Under the pieces are notes generated by a model that was given only the letters and a program-made list of their open reading frames with translations, ran no database searches and was not told the DNA's origin. Shown piece after piece: positions 34,131-43,319 of a stretch of 64,000 nucleotides of DNA. Position 1 is the first letter of the stretch. Every line of letters begins with the position of its first letter. Origin of the DNA: UBA7803 sp040219935 (GTDB taxonomy: Bacteria > Pseudomonadota > Gammaproteobacteria > Pseudomonadales > Azotimanducaceae); NCBI GenBank assembly GCA_040219935.1, contig JAVJUA010000048.1, forward strand, positions 218,263 to 282,262. Reading direction: 5' to 3'. Made by a program: the position numbers and the translations under genes.

Positions 34131-35306
34131 ATGACCCGCACCGACATCCTGCCGGCAGACAAGCTGGCCGACGCAGAAGCAGCCGGCCTGGATCCGGCCC
34201 GGGTGGTCAAGCTGCTCGAGCGCGCGCGGCAGGAGGTGGACGAGGGCCTGCTGCCGGCGGTGCAGATCGCCGTCGCCCGGGAAGGCCGGGTGGTGCTGTC
34301 GGCCTGCTTCGGCGACGCCACGCCGCAGAGCCTGGCGTGCGTGTTCTCGGCCACCAAGGCGTTCACCTCGGTAGCGGCGTGGACCCTGTTCGAGGAGGGG
34401 GTGCTGGACGAGGCGGAGCGGGTCGCCGACATCATTCCCGAGTTCGGCAGCAACGGTAAGGACGCGGTCACCGTCGGCCAGTTGTTCACCCACACCGCCG
34501 GCTTTCCCCACGCGCCGTTCCGGCCCCTGGACTGGCTCGATCCGGACCGGCGCCTGGCCCGATTCGGCCAGTGGCGCCTCACTTGGCCGCCCGGCAGCCG
34601 CTTCGAGTACCACCCCACGGCCACCATGTGGGTGATCGCCGAGCTGATCGAGCGACGCTCCGGCGTGGAGTTCCGTGAGTTCGTGCGTCAGCGTGTCATA
34701 GAGCCGCTGGGGCTCGACGACTGCTTCGTGGGCCTGCCGGAGCCGGAGAACGCCCGGGTGCTGCCCTGCTGCTGCGTGGGCGAGGCCCTCACCGCGGACG
34801 ACTACGCCCGGCTCGGCCTGCCGCAGCCGCCGGAGACCGAGGTCACCGAGGACGCCATCCTCAACTTCAATCGTCCCGAGATCCGCGCCGTCGGCGTGCC
34901 GGGCGGCGGCGGGGTCATGAGCGCCCCGGCGCTGGCCCTGTTCTATCAGGGGCTGCTGCACGGCGGCCTGGGCGGGCGCCGCATCTGGTCGGAGGCGATG
35001 CTGGCCAGCGGCCTGCGAGTCCGCACCGGCGAGCTCACCGACCCGCTGTACCGCAAGCGCGCCAACCGCGCGCTGGGGCTGATCGTCGCCGGCGATGACG
35101 ATCGGCATTTCCGCGGTTTCGGGCACGGCAACTCGCCCGAGGCGTTCGGCCACAACGGCGCCGGCGGCCAGCTTGCCTGGGCCGACCCGGCCACCGGGCT
35201 GTCGCTCGGCTACGTCACCAGCGGCCACGATCGCAATCCCGTTCGGCAGGGCCGGCGAGGGGTGGCCATCGGCAGCCTGGCCGCTGACCTGGTCCGCCGG
35301 GGCTGA
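34131..35306 (+). CDS. serine hydrolase, beta-lactamase class C fold (third copy)
   Basis: This 391-residue EstB-like hydrolase has SATK (S73, K76) as nucleophile motif, YHPT as the Tyr motif and GHNGAGG as the third motif, which is the HxG form found in esterases. No signal peptide is present. The ATG at 34131 has GGAGA 8 bases upstream and is preferred over the ATG at 34098. It is divergent from the cysteine-synthase-like gene and precedes the apbE-type gene by 22 bases. It is the third member of the fold in this window, and the sequences are clearly different from each other. Confidence 0.87.
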   Translation: MTRTDILPADKLADAEAAGLDPARVVKLLERARQEVDEGLLPAVQIAVAREGRVVLSACFGDATPQSLACVFSATKAFTSVAAWTLFEEGVLDEAERVADIIPEFGSNGKDAVTVGQLFTHTAGFPHAPFRPLDWLDPDRRLARFGQWRLTWPPGSRFEYHPTATMWVIAELIERRSGVEFREFVRQRVIEPLGLDDCFVGLPEPENARVLPCCCVGEALTADDYARLGLPQPPETEVTEDAILNFNRPEIRAVGVPGGGGVMSAPALALFYQGLLHGGLGGRRIWSEAMLASGLRVRTGELTDPLYRKRANRALGLIVAGDDDRHFRGFGHGNSPEAFGHNGAGGQLAWADPATGLSLGYVTSGHDRNPVRQGRRGVAIGSLAADLVRRG

Positions 35307-35316
35307 CCGGTTGCGC

Positions 35317-35322
35317 TATGCT
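35317..35322 (+). promoter_or_regulatory. -10-like hexamer placed for a leaderless transcript
   Basis: TATGCT ends 6 bases before the ATG of the ApbE gene, the same arrangement as at 25886. No Shine-Dalgarno sequence is present. Confidence 0.3.
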
Positions 35323-35328
35323 TCGCCC

Positions 35329-36324
35329 ATGAATGGTGGGGCAAAGCGGGTCTGGTGGTTGCTGCTGCTGCTGGCGGTGGCGCCGGCCGTGTGGGCGGCC
35401 TGGTATCAGGACACCCAGCCCATCATGGGCACCCGCGTGCACGCCGAGCTCTGGCAGGAAGATCCGGCCACCGCGCATCACCTGCTGGCTGCGGTGATGG
35501 CCGAGATGCGTCGCATCGAGGCAGCCTACAGCCCATACCTGGAAGACAGCGAGCTGTCGAAGCTCAATCGCGAGGCGCCCCGCGGCTGGGTCCCGGTGTC
35601 TGCCGAGCTCCTGGACCTGCTGGACAGGAGCGCCCGGGTGTCGGCGCTCACCGACGGTGCATTCGATGTCACCTACGCCTCGGTGGGCCGGTACTACGAC
35701 TACCGGGCGGAGCAGCGGCCCGACGCCGACACCGTGCGCGCCGCGGTCGACGCCATCGACTATCGCTACGTCGAGCTCGATCGTGCCGGCAGCCGGGTGC
35801 GTTACGCCCGTCCGGAGGTGTACGTCGACCTTGGCGGCATCGCCAAGGGCTATGCCGTCGACCGCTGCGTCGAGATCCTGCGCGCCGCCGGGGTCACCCA
35901 GGCCAGCATCTCGGCCGGCGGCGATTCCTACATCCTCGGCGATCGCCGGGGCGAGCCATGGACCGTGGGCATTCGCGATCCCCGTGACGCCGAGCGCATG
36001 GCCGCGGTGCTGCCGCTGATGGATACCGCTGTCTCCACGTCGGGCGACTACGAGCGGTTCTTCGAGGAAGGCGGCGTGCGTTATCACCACATCATCGACC
36101 CCGACACCGGCGACTCGGCCCGCAGCACCTGGAGCGTGACCATCCTCGGTCCGGACGCCACCTTCACCGACGCCCTGTCCACCAGCGTGTTCGTGCTGGG
36201 TCCGGAGCGCGGCCTGGCGCTCATCGACCGGTTGCCCGGCATCGACGCCATCATCATCGATTCGTCAGGTCGGCTGCGCTACTCCGCCGACCTCGACCCC
36301 CTGGCGCCCCCCGCAGCGCCCTGA
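35329..36324 (+). CDS. FAD:protein FMN transferase (ApbE family)
   Basis: This 331-residue protein has a signal peptide (residues 1-24, no lipobox Cys) and the ApbE fold: GGIAKGYAVD near residue 166, SAGGDSYILGD, and HHIIDPDTGD. ApbE enzymes use FAD to attach FMN to a threonine of exported electron-transfer proteins. The target protein is not evident nearby. In other bacteria apbE and a tlpA-like gene often lie together before DUF4266 and DUF3570 genes; here the TlpA-like gene follows after a 307-base gap and the Agl/Glt-like cluster comes next. Confidence 0.9.
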   Translation: MNGGAKRVWWLLLLLAVAPAVWAAWYQDTQPIMGTRVHAELWQEDPATAHHLLAAVMAEMRRIEAAYSPYLEDSELSKLNREAPRGWVPVSAELLDLLDRSARVSALTDGAFDVTYASVGRYYDYRAEQRPDADTVRAAVDAIDYRYVELDRAGSRVRYARPEVYVDLGGIAKGYAVDRCVEILRAAGVTQASISAGGDSYILGDRRGEPWTVGIRDPRDAERMAAVLPLMDTAVSTSGDYERFFEEGGVRYHHIIDPDTGDSARSTWSVTILGPDATFTDALSTSVFVLGPERGLALIDRLPGIDAIIIDSSGRLRYSADLDPLAPPAAP

Positions 36325-36631
36325 CGCCGGTTTGACGCCGGTCTCACTTCCCGCCCCCGGCTGCCGCGGCGCGGACCCGTCGCCGGCCAAAGCGTGACCT
36401 CGGGCACGTTCCCGTGCTCGCCGCTCCAGTAACGTCCTCCAGGCGAGCCGAAGGACTCGGCCGCAGCAGTACCGGCAGGATCGGCGGATGGTTTCGCCGG
36501 AGCCGTCGTTGGCGCCCAGGCAGTATCGGGCGCCCTGCAGTCGGCGGCGCCGGCCCCTCACCGTCCGGCGGGACCGTCGGATTCCCGGCCAGGACGGCAG
36601 GCTCGATCCACCAAGCACTGGAGATTCGATC
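36325..36631. other. 307-base non-coding gap between apbE-like and tlpA-like genes
   Basis: No convincing gene is seen. TGACGCCGGT is repeated directly at 36322-36331 and 36333-36342 at the left end. An open frame runs through the right half into the thioredoxin gene, but its composition is not protein-like. GGAG at 36620-36623 is the ribosome-binding site for the gene at 36632. It may hold the promoter of the following cluster. Confidence 0.5.
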
Positions 36632-37150
36632 ATGAAAACCGGCCGTTTCGACTCCCTGGCCCGCTGCGCGCTGGTCATGGCCGCCCTGGTAGTCACGCTG
36701 GCCGCTCCGCCGGCGAACGCGGTCGCCATCCAGGACGCCGCTCCGGACTTCACGCTGAAGAGCCTGTCTGGCGCCAACCTGCGGCTCGAGGAGTACCGCG
36801 GCCAGGTGGTGCTGATCAACTTCTGGGCGAGCTGGTGCGGTCCGTGCCGGCAGGAGATGCCGCTGCTCGACCGTCTGCATCAGCGCTACGTCGACACCGG
36901 CTTCGCCGTGCTCGGCGTCAACGTCGAGGGCGACGAGAAACCCGCCCGCGAGCTGATCGACAAGATTCCCGTGACCTTTCCGGTACTGATCGACGAAGGC
37001 CAGCTGGTCAGCGAGCTGTACCGGCTCGAGGCCATGCCCAGCACGGTGGTGGTCGATCGGGACGGGGTGGTGCGCTACATCCACCGCGGTTACAAGCCCG
37101 GCGACGAGGCGAAGTACGTCGAGGTGGTCAAGGAACTGATTCGGGAGTGA
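36632..37150 (+). CDS. TlpA/ResA-like exported thioredoxin
   Basis: This 172-residue protein has a cleavable signal peptide (to about residue 30) and a thioredoxin fold of the TlpA/AhpC-TSA group with the redox motif WCGPC (C69, C72) and the cis-proline in AMPSTVV. It should reduce disulfides in the periplasm. It precedes the Agl/Glt-like cluster by 38 bases on the same strand and may be co-transcribed with it; none of the cluster proteins is especially Cys-rich, so the client is not obvious. Confidence 0.9.
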   Translation: MKTGRFDSLARCALVMAALVVTLAAPPANAVAIQDAAPDFTLKSLSGANLRLEEYRGQVVLINFWASWCGPCRQEMPLLDRLHQRYVDTGFAVLGVNVEGDEKPARELIDKIPVTFPVLIDEGQLVSELYRLEAMPSTVVVDRDGVVRYIHRGYKPGDEAKYVEVVKELIRE

Positions 37151-37188
37151 CCGCCGGCTGCCGCCGGCGACACGGACAAGGACGGAAC

Positions 37189-37734
37189 GTGAGCATGCGA
37201 AAGTCAGGACTGATCTGGTGTCTGGCCGCGCTGTGGGCGCTGGTGCCGATGCCGGCCGCTGCTGCGGCCGCAACAACGGAGCCGGCAGCGCGCCCGGCCG
37301 CCGACGATCTCGAGGAGGTCAAGCAGGCGCTGGTGGCGCTGCGGCGCGACCTGGTGATTCTCGAGGAAGAGCTGCTGTTTCCCGCCAGCTCTCAGGTGGC
37401 CGTGTTTCTGTCGATGGATGTGGGCGAGTTCTTCCAGCTCGACGCGGTCACCGTGGAGCTGAACGGCCGTCAGGTGAGCCATCATCTGTACACCGAGCGG
37501 CAGGTCGACGCGCTGATGCGCGGCGGCGTCCAGAAGCTGTACCTCGGCAACGTCAAGGAAGGCAGCCATCGGCTCACCGCGTTCTTCACCGGCCGCGGCC
37601 CCCATGATCGGGATTACCGCCGCGCCGCCACGGTCGAGTTCGAGAAGACGTTCGAGCCCGCCTTCATCGAGCTGGCGATCCGTGATTCCGAAAGCAAGTA
37701 CCAGCCGGAGTTCACCGCGGCGGTCAGTCCCTGA
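37189..37734 (+). CDS. secreted protein of unknown family, first gene of Agl/Glt-like cluster
   Basis: This 181-residue protein has a signal peptide (cleavage near residue 27), a predicted coiled-coil segment (about 38-62, with LEEVKQALVALRRDL) and a beta-rich domain with the LSMDVGEFFQLD and LYLGNVKEGSHRL stretches. I do not know its function; similar proteins occur next to the same ExbB/TPR genes in other gammaproteobacteria, as far as I recall. AAGGA 6 bases before the GTG at 37189 favours that start over the ATG at 37195. The following gene starts 21 bases later. Confidence 0.7.
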   Translation: MSMRKSGLIWCLAALWALVPMPAAAAAATTEPAARPAADDLEEVKQALVALRRDLVILEEELLFPASSQVAVFLSMDVGEFFQLDAVTVELNGRQVSHHLYTERQVDALMRGGVQKLYLGNVKEGSHRLTAFFTGRGPHDRDYRRAATVEFEKTFEPAFIELAIRDSESKYQPEFTAAVSP

Positions 37735-37755
37735 TCCGGCAGCGGGGCGCGGAAG

Positions 37756-39648
37756 ATGAAGCAATTCCTCTGCGAACTCCTGTTCTCCTGCCTGCTGGCG
37801 GCCCCCGCGGCGCGCGGCATCGACGAGCTCAGCTACGGCACCGCGCTGTACGCCTACCATCAGCAGGACTATGCACAGGGGCTGCTCGAGGTGCTGGTGG
37901 CGGAGCGCCAGCAGCGCCTCGGCGACGATCCGGTGCGCTTCGAGCTGGCCAAGGGCAGCTTCGCGTTTCAGGAAGGCATGTATCGCTACGCCGCGGACAC
38001 CTTCGCCGCGGTGGATCCCGCCGAACTCACCGACCTCGATCGCATGCGTCTGGCATTTCACCTGGCCAGGGAGCATCACCGCCGCGGCGACTGGCCGGCC
38101 ATGGAGCAGCAGCTCGCCGTCATCGACCTCGGCGCCAACTGGCGTGGGCGGTCGCGGCACCATCCGGAGGTGTCGTTCCTGCGCGCGGAAGGTGCGCTGG
38201 CGCGCGGTGACTTCGCCGCCGCAGAAGCGAGCCTGGCGGAGCTCGACGGTGCCGACGACGAGCTCGCCTACGGGCTGTTCAACCTCGGGGTGGCCCAGCG
38301 CGCCTCAGGCGACCTGGCGGCGGCAGAGGACGCGTTCCGGCGGCTCGGCGCGTTGCGCGTGCGCACCCCGGCGGCCTGGGACCTGGTGCAGCGCGGCCGT
38401 CTGGCGCTGGCGGTGCTGTCCCGCGAGCGCGGCGAGGTGGTCACCGCCGAGGCGCTGCTGGCGTCGCTGCCGGGGGAGGGTCGCTACCGGGATCTGGCGC
38501 TGGCCAGCTATGGCCGCCTCGCCATGGCGCGGGACGATCATGCCCTGGCGGGGCGCATCTGGCTCACCCTGATTCAGCGCGGCACCTGGAGCGCCAGCCA
38601 CGCCGAGGCGCACCTTGGCCTGCCGGCCAGCCTGGAACGCATGGATGCCGAAGCCCAGGCGCTGGATCGCTACCGGCGCGCCGAAGCCGTTTTCGCCGGG
38701 CGCCTCGAGGCGCTGGACGTGGCGGCCGGACGCGCGCGCGATCCGCAGTGGGTGCGCGCCCTGCTCGCCGTTGCCGCACCGGCGCAGCCGGCAGACGGTG
38801 CCGCGCCGGCCGACGCCGATCCCCTGAGCCTGGATGCGGGCCTCGGGCTCGACACCTGGCTCGAGTGGCTGGCCAGCGAGTCGGTGCACGGTCTGCTCAC
38901 GGAGTGGCGGGAGCTGGACGGCATGGCCACGTGGCTGCACACCCTGCCCGACCACCTCGGCGCGCTGGAGCAGGTGGCTGCCGAGCGCCATCGCCGCAGC
39001 GCAGCCGCCCGGGAAATGCTCGCCGCCGAAGCGCTCACCGAGCGTCGTGACGCGATCCGTGCGCAGACCGTCCGCCTGGCGGCAGACCTCGCCGCGATCG
39101 GCCAGTCGGCGGCCCACAGGGATCCCGACTGGATGCGGCGCCTGGCCACGCCCGAGGAGCTGCCGCTGATCGATCGCCTCGACGCCATGGCCGCGGCTGT
39201 TTCGGCCGCGGCCGCCTCGGCCGCAGGCGCTGCCGAGCGCGCCAGGCTGCAGGGTCGCATCGATCGTCTGCAGGGCCTCGTCTTCTGGCAGGTCGCCGAT
39301 GAGCAGGCGGCGCGCGTGCGCGCGCTGCGCAAGCGGCTCGCCGATGCGGAAGCGCTGCTGGCGGAGGCCGACGCGCGAATCGAGCGGCTGGCGGAGGCAG
39401 AGGGCCGCTTCGCAGCCGGCGTGGTCGCCGACTTCCGTGCTCTGAATGGTCGTGCGACGGCGGTCTCGCGGCAGGTGGCGGCAGCCCGTGCCGGCCGCGA
39501 GCGCGCGCTGGCGGAAGCCCTGGAGCGCGGTGTCGAGCAGGACCGGGAACGCACCCGGCAGTACCTGCTGGCCACGCGCGTTGCCATCGCCCGCACCACC
39601 GATCGGCTCGCCGCCGCTGCGGCCCCCGCCTCGGCAGGTGACTCGTGA
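37756..39648 (+). CDS. exported TPR/coiled-coil protein of Agl/Glt-like cluster
   Basis: This 630-residue protein has a signal peptide (to about residue 21), TPR-like helical repeats in the first half (about 25-320), then a long helical region rich in Ala, Arg and Glu that should form coiled coils (about 405-620). No lipobox is present, so it should be free in the periplasm or held by partners. It is the second of nine consecutive genes that look like one operon. The GTGA overlap with the next gene supports coupling. In Myxococcus large TPR proteins of the Glt complex occupy the periplasm between the inner-membrane motor and the outer membrane; a similar role is inferred. Confidence 0.75.
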   Translation: MKQFLCELLFSCLLAAPAARGIDELSYGTALYAYHQQDYAQGLLEVLVAERQQRLGDDPVRFELAKGSFAFQEGMYRYAADTFAAVDPAELTDLDRMRLAFHLAREHHRRGDWPAMEQQLAVIDLGANWRGRSRHHPEVSFLRAEGALARGDFAAAEASLAELDGADDELAYGLFNLGVAQRASGDLAAAEDAFRRLGALRVRTPAAWDLVQRGRLALAVLSRERGEVVTAEALLASLPGEGRYRDLALASYGRLAMARDDHALAGRIWLTLIQRGTWSASHAEAHLGLPASLERMDAEAQALDRYRRAEAVFAGRLEALDVAAGRARDPQWVRALLAVAAPAQPADGAAPADADPLSLDAGLGLDTWLEWLASESVHGLLTEWRELDGMATWLHTLPDHLGALEQVAAERHRRSAAAREMLAAEALTERRDAIRAQTVRLAADLAAIGQSAAHRDPDWMRRLATPEELPLIDRLDAMAAAVSAAAASAAGAAERARLQGRIDRLQGLVFWQVADEQAARVRALRKRLADAEALLAEADARIERLAEAEGRFAAGVVADFRALNGRATAVSRQVAAARAGRERALAEALERGVEQDRERTRQYLLATRVAIARTTDRLAAAAAPASAGDS

Positions 39649-42416
39649 TCCGGCGCGGCGCGCTCTGGTTGCTGCTGCTGGTCGCCGGCGGCTGCGGCTG
39701 GTTCGGCAGCAAGGACGTGATGCAGCCCCGGGGGCCCGATCTCGGTGAGATCGTGCGCGCCCTGCCGGCGCCCGAGGCCGCCGTGGCTGCGGCGCCGACG
39801 CCGCGGCGGGAGGACGTGATGGCCGCCTACCAGCGCATCTACGGGCAGATGCCCGATCAGCGCCAGGACCAGGCCGTAGGCAAGCGCCTGGCGGATCTGG
39901 AGATGCACGTCGGTGAGGACCGCGACATCGCCGGCGAAGCGGACCCCTATCGCCCTGCCATCGAGCTGTACGAATCCCTGCTCGACCGGGGCGGCGCGGA
40001 GGCGCAGGACGAGATTCTCTATCAGCTCGCCAGGGCCTACGACCTGGCCGGCCGCGAAGCGGACAGCCTGCGCCACCTGGACCGCCTGATCGCCGAGCAT
40101 GCCGACAGCGCCTACCGCCTCGAGGCCCACTTCCGGCGCGCCGAGCTGGCGTTCTCCCGGGAGCGCTATGACCAGGCCAGCGCCGACTACGCCTACGTGG
40201 TGGCGCAGGGACCGGACACCGCGTACTGGCGCAACGCCCACTACATGCGCGGCTGGGCGCAGTTCAAGCGCGCCGAGCTGGAGGAGGGCCTCGACAGCTT
40301 CTTCACCGTCATCGACAGCCTGCTGGAAGGCGGTGACGCCGACGCGCTCGCCACCACGGATCGCGAGCTTCTTGAGGACAGCTTCCGCGTGGTCCCCCTC
40401 GCACTCGGCTATCTGGAAGGCCCCACGACCCTGGCTGAACAGATGAACGCACGGGGCAGGCCGTCGTGGCAGTACCTGGCCTACGAACGCCTGGCCCGCG
40501 ACTATCACCAGCGCGAGCGTTACCTGGACAGCGTCGCCACCTGGCAGGCGTTCGTCGAGCAGAACCCCTTGGATGCGCGGGCGCCGAGCGCTCACCTCGG
40601 CATGATCGACACCCTGATCGAGGCCGACTTCCCGAGTGAGGTTCAGCCCACCAAGGTATCGTTCGTGCGCCGCTACGGCATTCGCAGCGAGTTCTGGCAG
40701 GTGCACGATGCCGAGGTGCGTGATGCGTACCTGCAGCCGCTGCGCAGCTTCCTCGAGGAGCTGGCGCGCGCCCAGCATGGCAGGGCCCAGGCCTCGGCAG
40801 AGCCTGCCGACTACAAGGCGGCGGCGTCCTGGTACGAAGAACGCGTCGCTACCTTCCCCGACAGCCCGGATACGGCCGAGTACCTGTTCCTGCTCGGCGA
40901 GGTCTACACCGAGGCCGGCGAGCCTGGACAGGCGGTGGCCGCCTATCAGCGGGTGGTGCGCGAGTTCCCGGACTTCCCGGACGCCCACGAGGCGGGCTAC
41001 GCCGCCATCCTCGGCCTCGAGGCCATGACGCGGGACGCGCCTGCCGACGAGGCGGAACTCTGGCAGCGGGTGATGATCGATGCGCAGATCGAGTTCGCCT
41101 TCGTGTTCGCGGGCGACCCGCGGGCGCCGGCGGTGCAGACCGACGCCGCCGACGGCCTGTTCGCACTCGGCGAGCATGCCGCCGCCGTGGCGCTGGCAGC
41201 CAACCTGCTGGACGCCTGGCCCGACGTCGAGTGGCCGCTGCGCCGCACGGCGCTGTCCATTCTCGGTCACGGTCATTTCGAGCTCGGCGACTTCCCCGCC
41301 GCCGAGCGAGCCTACCGGCTGCTGCTGGCCGGGCCGGTGAGCGGTGACGAGCGCGGCGCGCTCACCGATCGCCTGCTGGCCAGCGTCTACCGTCAGGCGG
41401 AGAACGCGGAGCAGAACGGTGATCCAGACCAGGCAGTGGGCCACTACCTGCGCCTCAGCGAGCTGGCGCCCGGGGCGGAGCTTGCGGTGCAGGGGCACTT
41501 CGACGCCGTCGCCGTGGCGGAGACCGCCGGCCAGACCGCACGGGCGGCCGAGCTGCTGGCCACCTTCCGCGACCAGCACACCGGGCATCCGCTGGCGGCA
41601 GACGCCGGCAAGCGGCTGGCCGCGCTCTACGAGCAGACCGGCGACCTGATGGCGGCCGCCGACGAGCTGGCCGCCCTGGCCGAGGGTGATCCGGATGTCG
41701 AGGTCCGGCGGCTGGCTCGCTATCGCGCCGCCGAGCTGTATCTGGCGGAAGGCGCCGATGCCCTGGCGAGGGAGCAGCTCGTGGCCTATGTCGACCACTA
41801 CCCGTCGCCGCTGCCGGAGCGGCTGGAGGCCGTGCAGCAGCTCGACGACCTGGCCCGCGGCGACGATGCCGGACGCCGGCCGTGGCTGCGGGAGAAGATC
41901 GCCATTCACCGGCAGATGGGCAGCGGCGCCGGCGAGCGGGCCACCTATCTCGCGGCACAGGCCCAGTTCCTGCTGGCGCAGGAGGTCCGCACCGACTTCG
42001 AGCTGATCCGGCTGGGGCATCCGCTGCCGAACAGCCTGGCACGCAAGCAGGAGGCGCTGAAGTCGGCGGTGGCGGCGCTCGAGGCGGCTGCGGCCTACGA
42101 GGTGGCCGAGTTTGCCACCGCCAGCACCTTCCAGATCGCCACCCTGTTCACCGATCTGGCCGGCGCCATCATGGCCTCCGACCGTCCGGACGGGCTGTCG
42201 GCGCTGGAGCTCGAGCAGTACGAGATCCTGCTGGAAGAGCAAGCGTTTCCCTTCGAGGAGCAGGCCATCGCCCTGCACGAGATCAACATGCGGCGAAGCT
42301 GGGACGGTCTGTGGAACGACTGGATCGAGCGCAGCTTCGCCGAGCTCGGCCGGTTGATGCCGGCACGATTCGACAAGCCGGAAGTGGAAGTAGCGTATGT
42401 GGAAACCATTCACTAG
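39645..42416 (+). CDS. large TPR lipoprotein of Agl/Glt-like cluster
   Basis: This 923-residue protein has a lipoprotein signal with Cys at residue 17 (VAGGC) and Gly at +2, which favours outer-membrane sorting in the usual rule. The rest is a chain of TPR-type helical repeats (clear at about 105-220, 275-320, 385-450 and 500-780). Its size and make-up resemble the large TPR proteins of the Glt complex (GltD/AgmU type), but direct homology cannot be shown without a search. It overlaps both neighbours (4 and 20 bases). It probably serves as a scaffold across the periplasm. Confidence 0.78.
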   Translation: MIRRGALWLLLLVAGGCGWFGSKDVMQPRGPDLGEIVRALPAPEAAVAAAPTPRREDVMAAYQRIYGQMPDQRQDQAVGKRLADLEMHVGEDRDIAGEADPYRPAIELYESLLDRGGAEAQDEILYQLARAYDLAGREADSLRHLDRLIAEHADSAYRLEAHFRRAELAFSRERYDQASADYAYVVAQGPDTAYWRNAHYMRGWAQFKRAELEEGLDSFFTVIDSLLEGGDADALATTDRELLEDSFRVVPLALGYLEGPTTLAEQMNARGRPSWQYLAYERLARDYHQRERYLDSVATWQAFVEQNPLDARAPSAHLGMIDTLIEADFPSEVQPTKVSFVRRYGIRSEFWQVHDAEVRDAYLQPLRSFLEELARAQHGRAQASAEPADYKAAASWYEERVATFPDSPDTAEYLFLLGEVYTEAGEPGQAVAAYQRVVREFPDFPDAHEAGYAAILGLEAMTRDAPADEAELWQRVMIDAQIEFAFVFAGDPRAPAVQTDAADGLFALGEHAAAVALAANLLDAWPDVEWPLRRTALSILGHGHFELGDFPAAERAYRLLLAGPVSGDERGALTDRLLASVYRQAENAEQNGDPDQAVGHYLRLSELAPGAELAVQGHFDAVAVAETAGQTARAAELLATFRDQHTGHPLAADAGKRLAALYEQTGDLMAAADELAALAEGDPDVEVRRLARYRAAELYLAEGADALAREQLVAYVDHYPSPLPERLEAVQQLDDLARGDDAGRRPWLREKIAIHRQMGSGAGERATYLAAQAQFLLAQEVRTDFELIRLGHPLPNSLARKQEALKSAVAALEAAAAYEVAEFATASTFQIATLFTDLAGAIMASDRPDGLSALELEQYEILLEEQAFPFEEQAIALHEINMRRSWDGLWNDWIERSFAELGRLMPARFDKPEVEVAYVETIH

Positions 42417-42990
42417 CGCAGCCGTGGCCGCGCTGCTGCTGGCCGGATGCGCGGCGACGCCGCCGACGCCGGATGCGCCGGGCGCCGCTGTGGCCGATGC
42501 GCCGCTGCCGGAGGTGCGCGGCCGCAACGCCGACGCCTTCGATCGCGCGCTGGCACTGCTGCGTGACGACCGACTGGCGGAAGCGGAAGCGCTGCTGCTG
42601 CAGATCACGGCCGACCAGCCGGAGCTGGCGGGCCCGTGGGTGAACCTGGCGCAGGTTTACCTGCGCCGCGATCGGGAAGACGACGCGCAGCGCGCGCTGC
42701 AGGCGGCTGTGGCGGCCAACCCGGGCAACTGCGCCGCGCGCAACGAGCTCGGCGTGCTGCTGCGCAGGCGGGGCGAGTTCGCGGCGGCCGAAGCCCACTA
42801 TCTGGCCTGCCTCGAGCACCAGCCCGACTTCCAGCCGGCGCACCTGAACCTGGGCATCCTCTACGAGCTGTATCTGGGCCGGCTGGAGGAGGCGCTGGCC
42901 GCCTATCGCCGCTATCAGGACCTGGCGGCGCAGCCGGACCGCAAGGTCGGCGTCTGGGTCGTGGATCTGGAGAGGCGGCTGGGATCATGA
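42397..42990 (+). CDS. small TPR lipoprotein of Agl/Glt-like cluster
   Basis: This 197-residue lipoprotein has a textbook lipobox LLAGC with Cys at residue 18, a short Pro/Ala linker and three TPR repeats (about 45-180). Ala at +2 favours outer-membrane placement. In Myxococcus the TPR lipoprotein GltE (AglT) is part of the core of the gliding machine; this protein is shorter but has the same layout. It overlaps the upstream gene by 20 bases and the downstream gene as ATGA. Confidence 0.8.
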   Translation: MWKPFTSAAVAALLLAGCAATPPTPDAPGAAVADAPLPEVRGRNADAFDRALALLRDDRLAEAEALLLQITADQPELAGPWVNLAQVYLRRDREDDAQRALQAAVAANPGNCAARNELGVLLRRRGEFAAAEAHYLACLEHQPDFQPAHLNLGILYELYLGRLEEALAAYRRYQDLAAQPDRKVGVWVVDLERRLGS

Positions 42991-43319
42991 GCGGCACCTT
43001 CACCACCCGCCACATCCTCGCCGCCGTCGGCCTGCAGATGCTCGCCGTGTGCGCTGGCGCCGCAGAACCGCCCGCCGACGTGATCGAACTGGATCAAACC
43101 GTGATCTCCGGCAACCAAGAGCTTCCCAAAGTTCTGTATATCGTTCCCTGGCAGCAGCCCGGCGGCCTGCCGGAGATCGAGCTCGACAGCGAGTTTTCCG
43201 AGCAGGGCCTGTTTCGTCGCCTGTACCCGCCCGCGCACCGGCGCGAGCTCACGTACCTCGAGGCGGCGGCTGCGGCAGGTGCCAGTGACCGGCCGACGTC
43301 AGTTTCCAAGGAGAGATAG
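42987..43319 (+). CDS. short exported protein before exbB
   Basis: This 110-residue protein has a signal peptide (cleavage near residue 26) and a conserved core with ISGNQELPKVLYIVPW, followed by a short helical tail. I recall similar short proteins directly before exbB-type genes in gammaproteobacteria, but no function is known. It begins within the stop of the TPR lipoprotein gene (ATGA) and ends immediately before the exbB ATG, so it is firmly embedded in the operon. Confidence 0.72.
   Translation: MSGTFTTRHILAAVGLQMLAVCAGAAEPPADVIELDQTVISGNQELPKVLYIVPWQQPGGLPEIELDSEFSEQGLFRRLYPPAHRRELTYLEAAAAAGASDRPTSVSKER

Noticed and set aside
36488..36631. N-terminal extension of the TlpA-like gene starting at 36488
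   Set aside because: The extension is Arg/Pro-rich and would hide the signal peptide; the ATG at 36632 has a ribosome-binding site.
38670..42608. Open frame of 1312 codons on the minus strand across the Agl/Glt-like genes
   Set aside because: It is a shadow of the plus-strand genes in high-GC DNA: low-complexity Ser/Ala/Arg/Gln composition, no domain, no ribosome-binding site.
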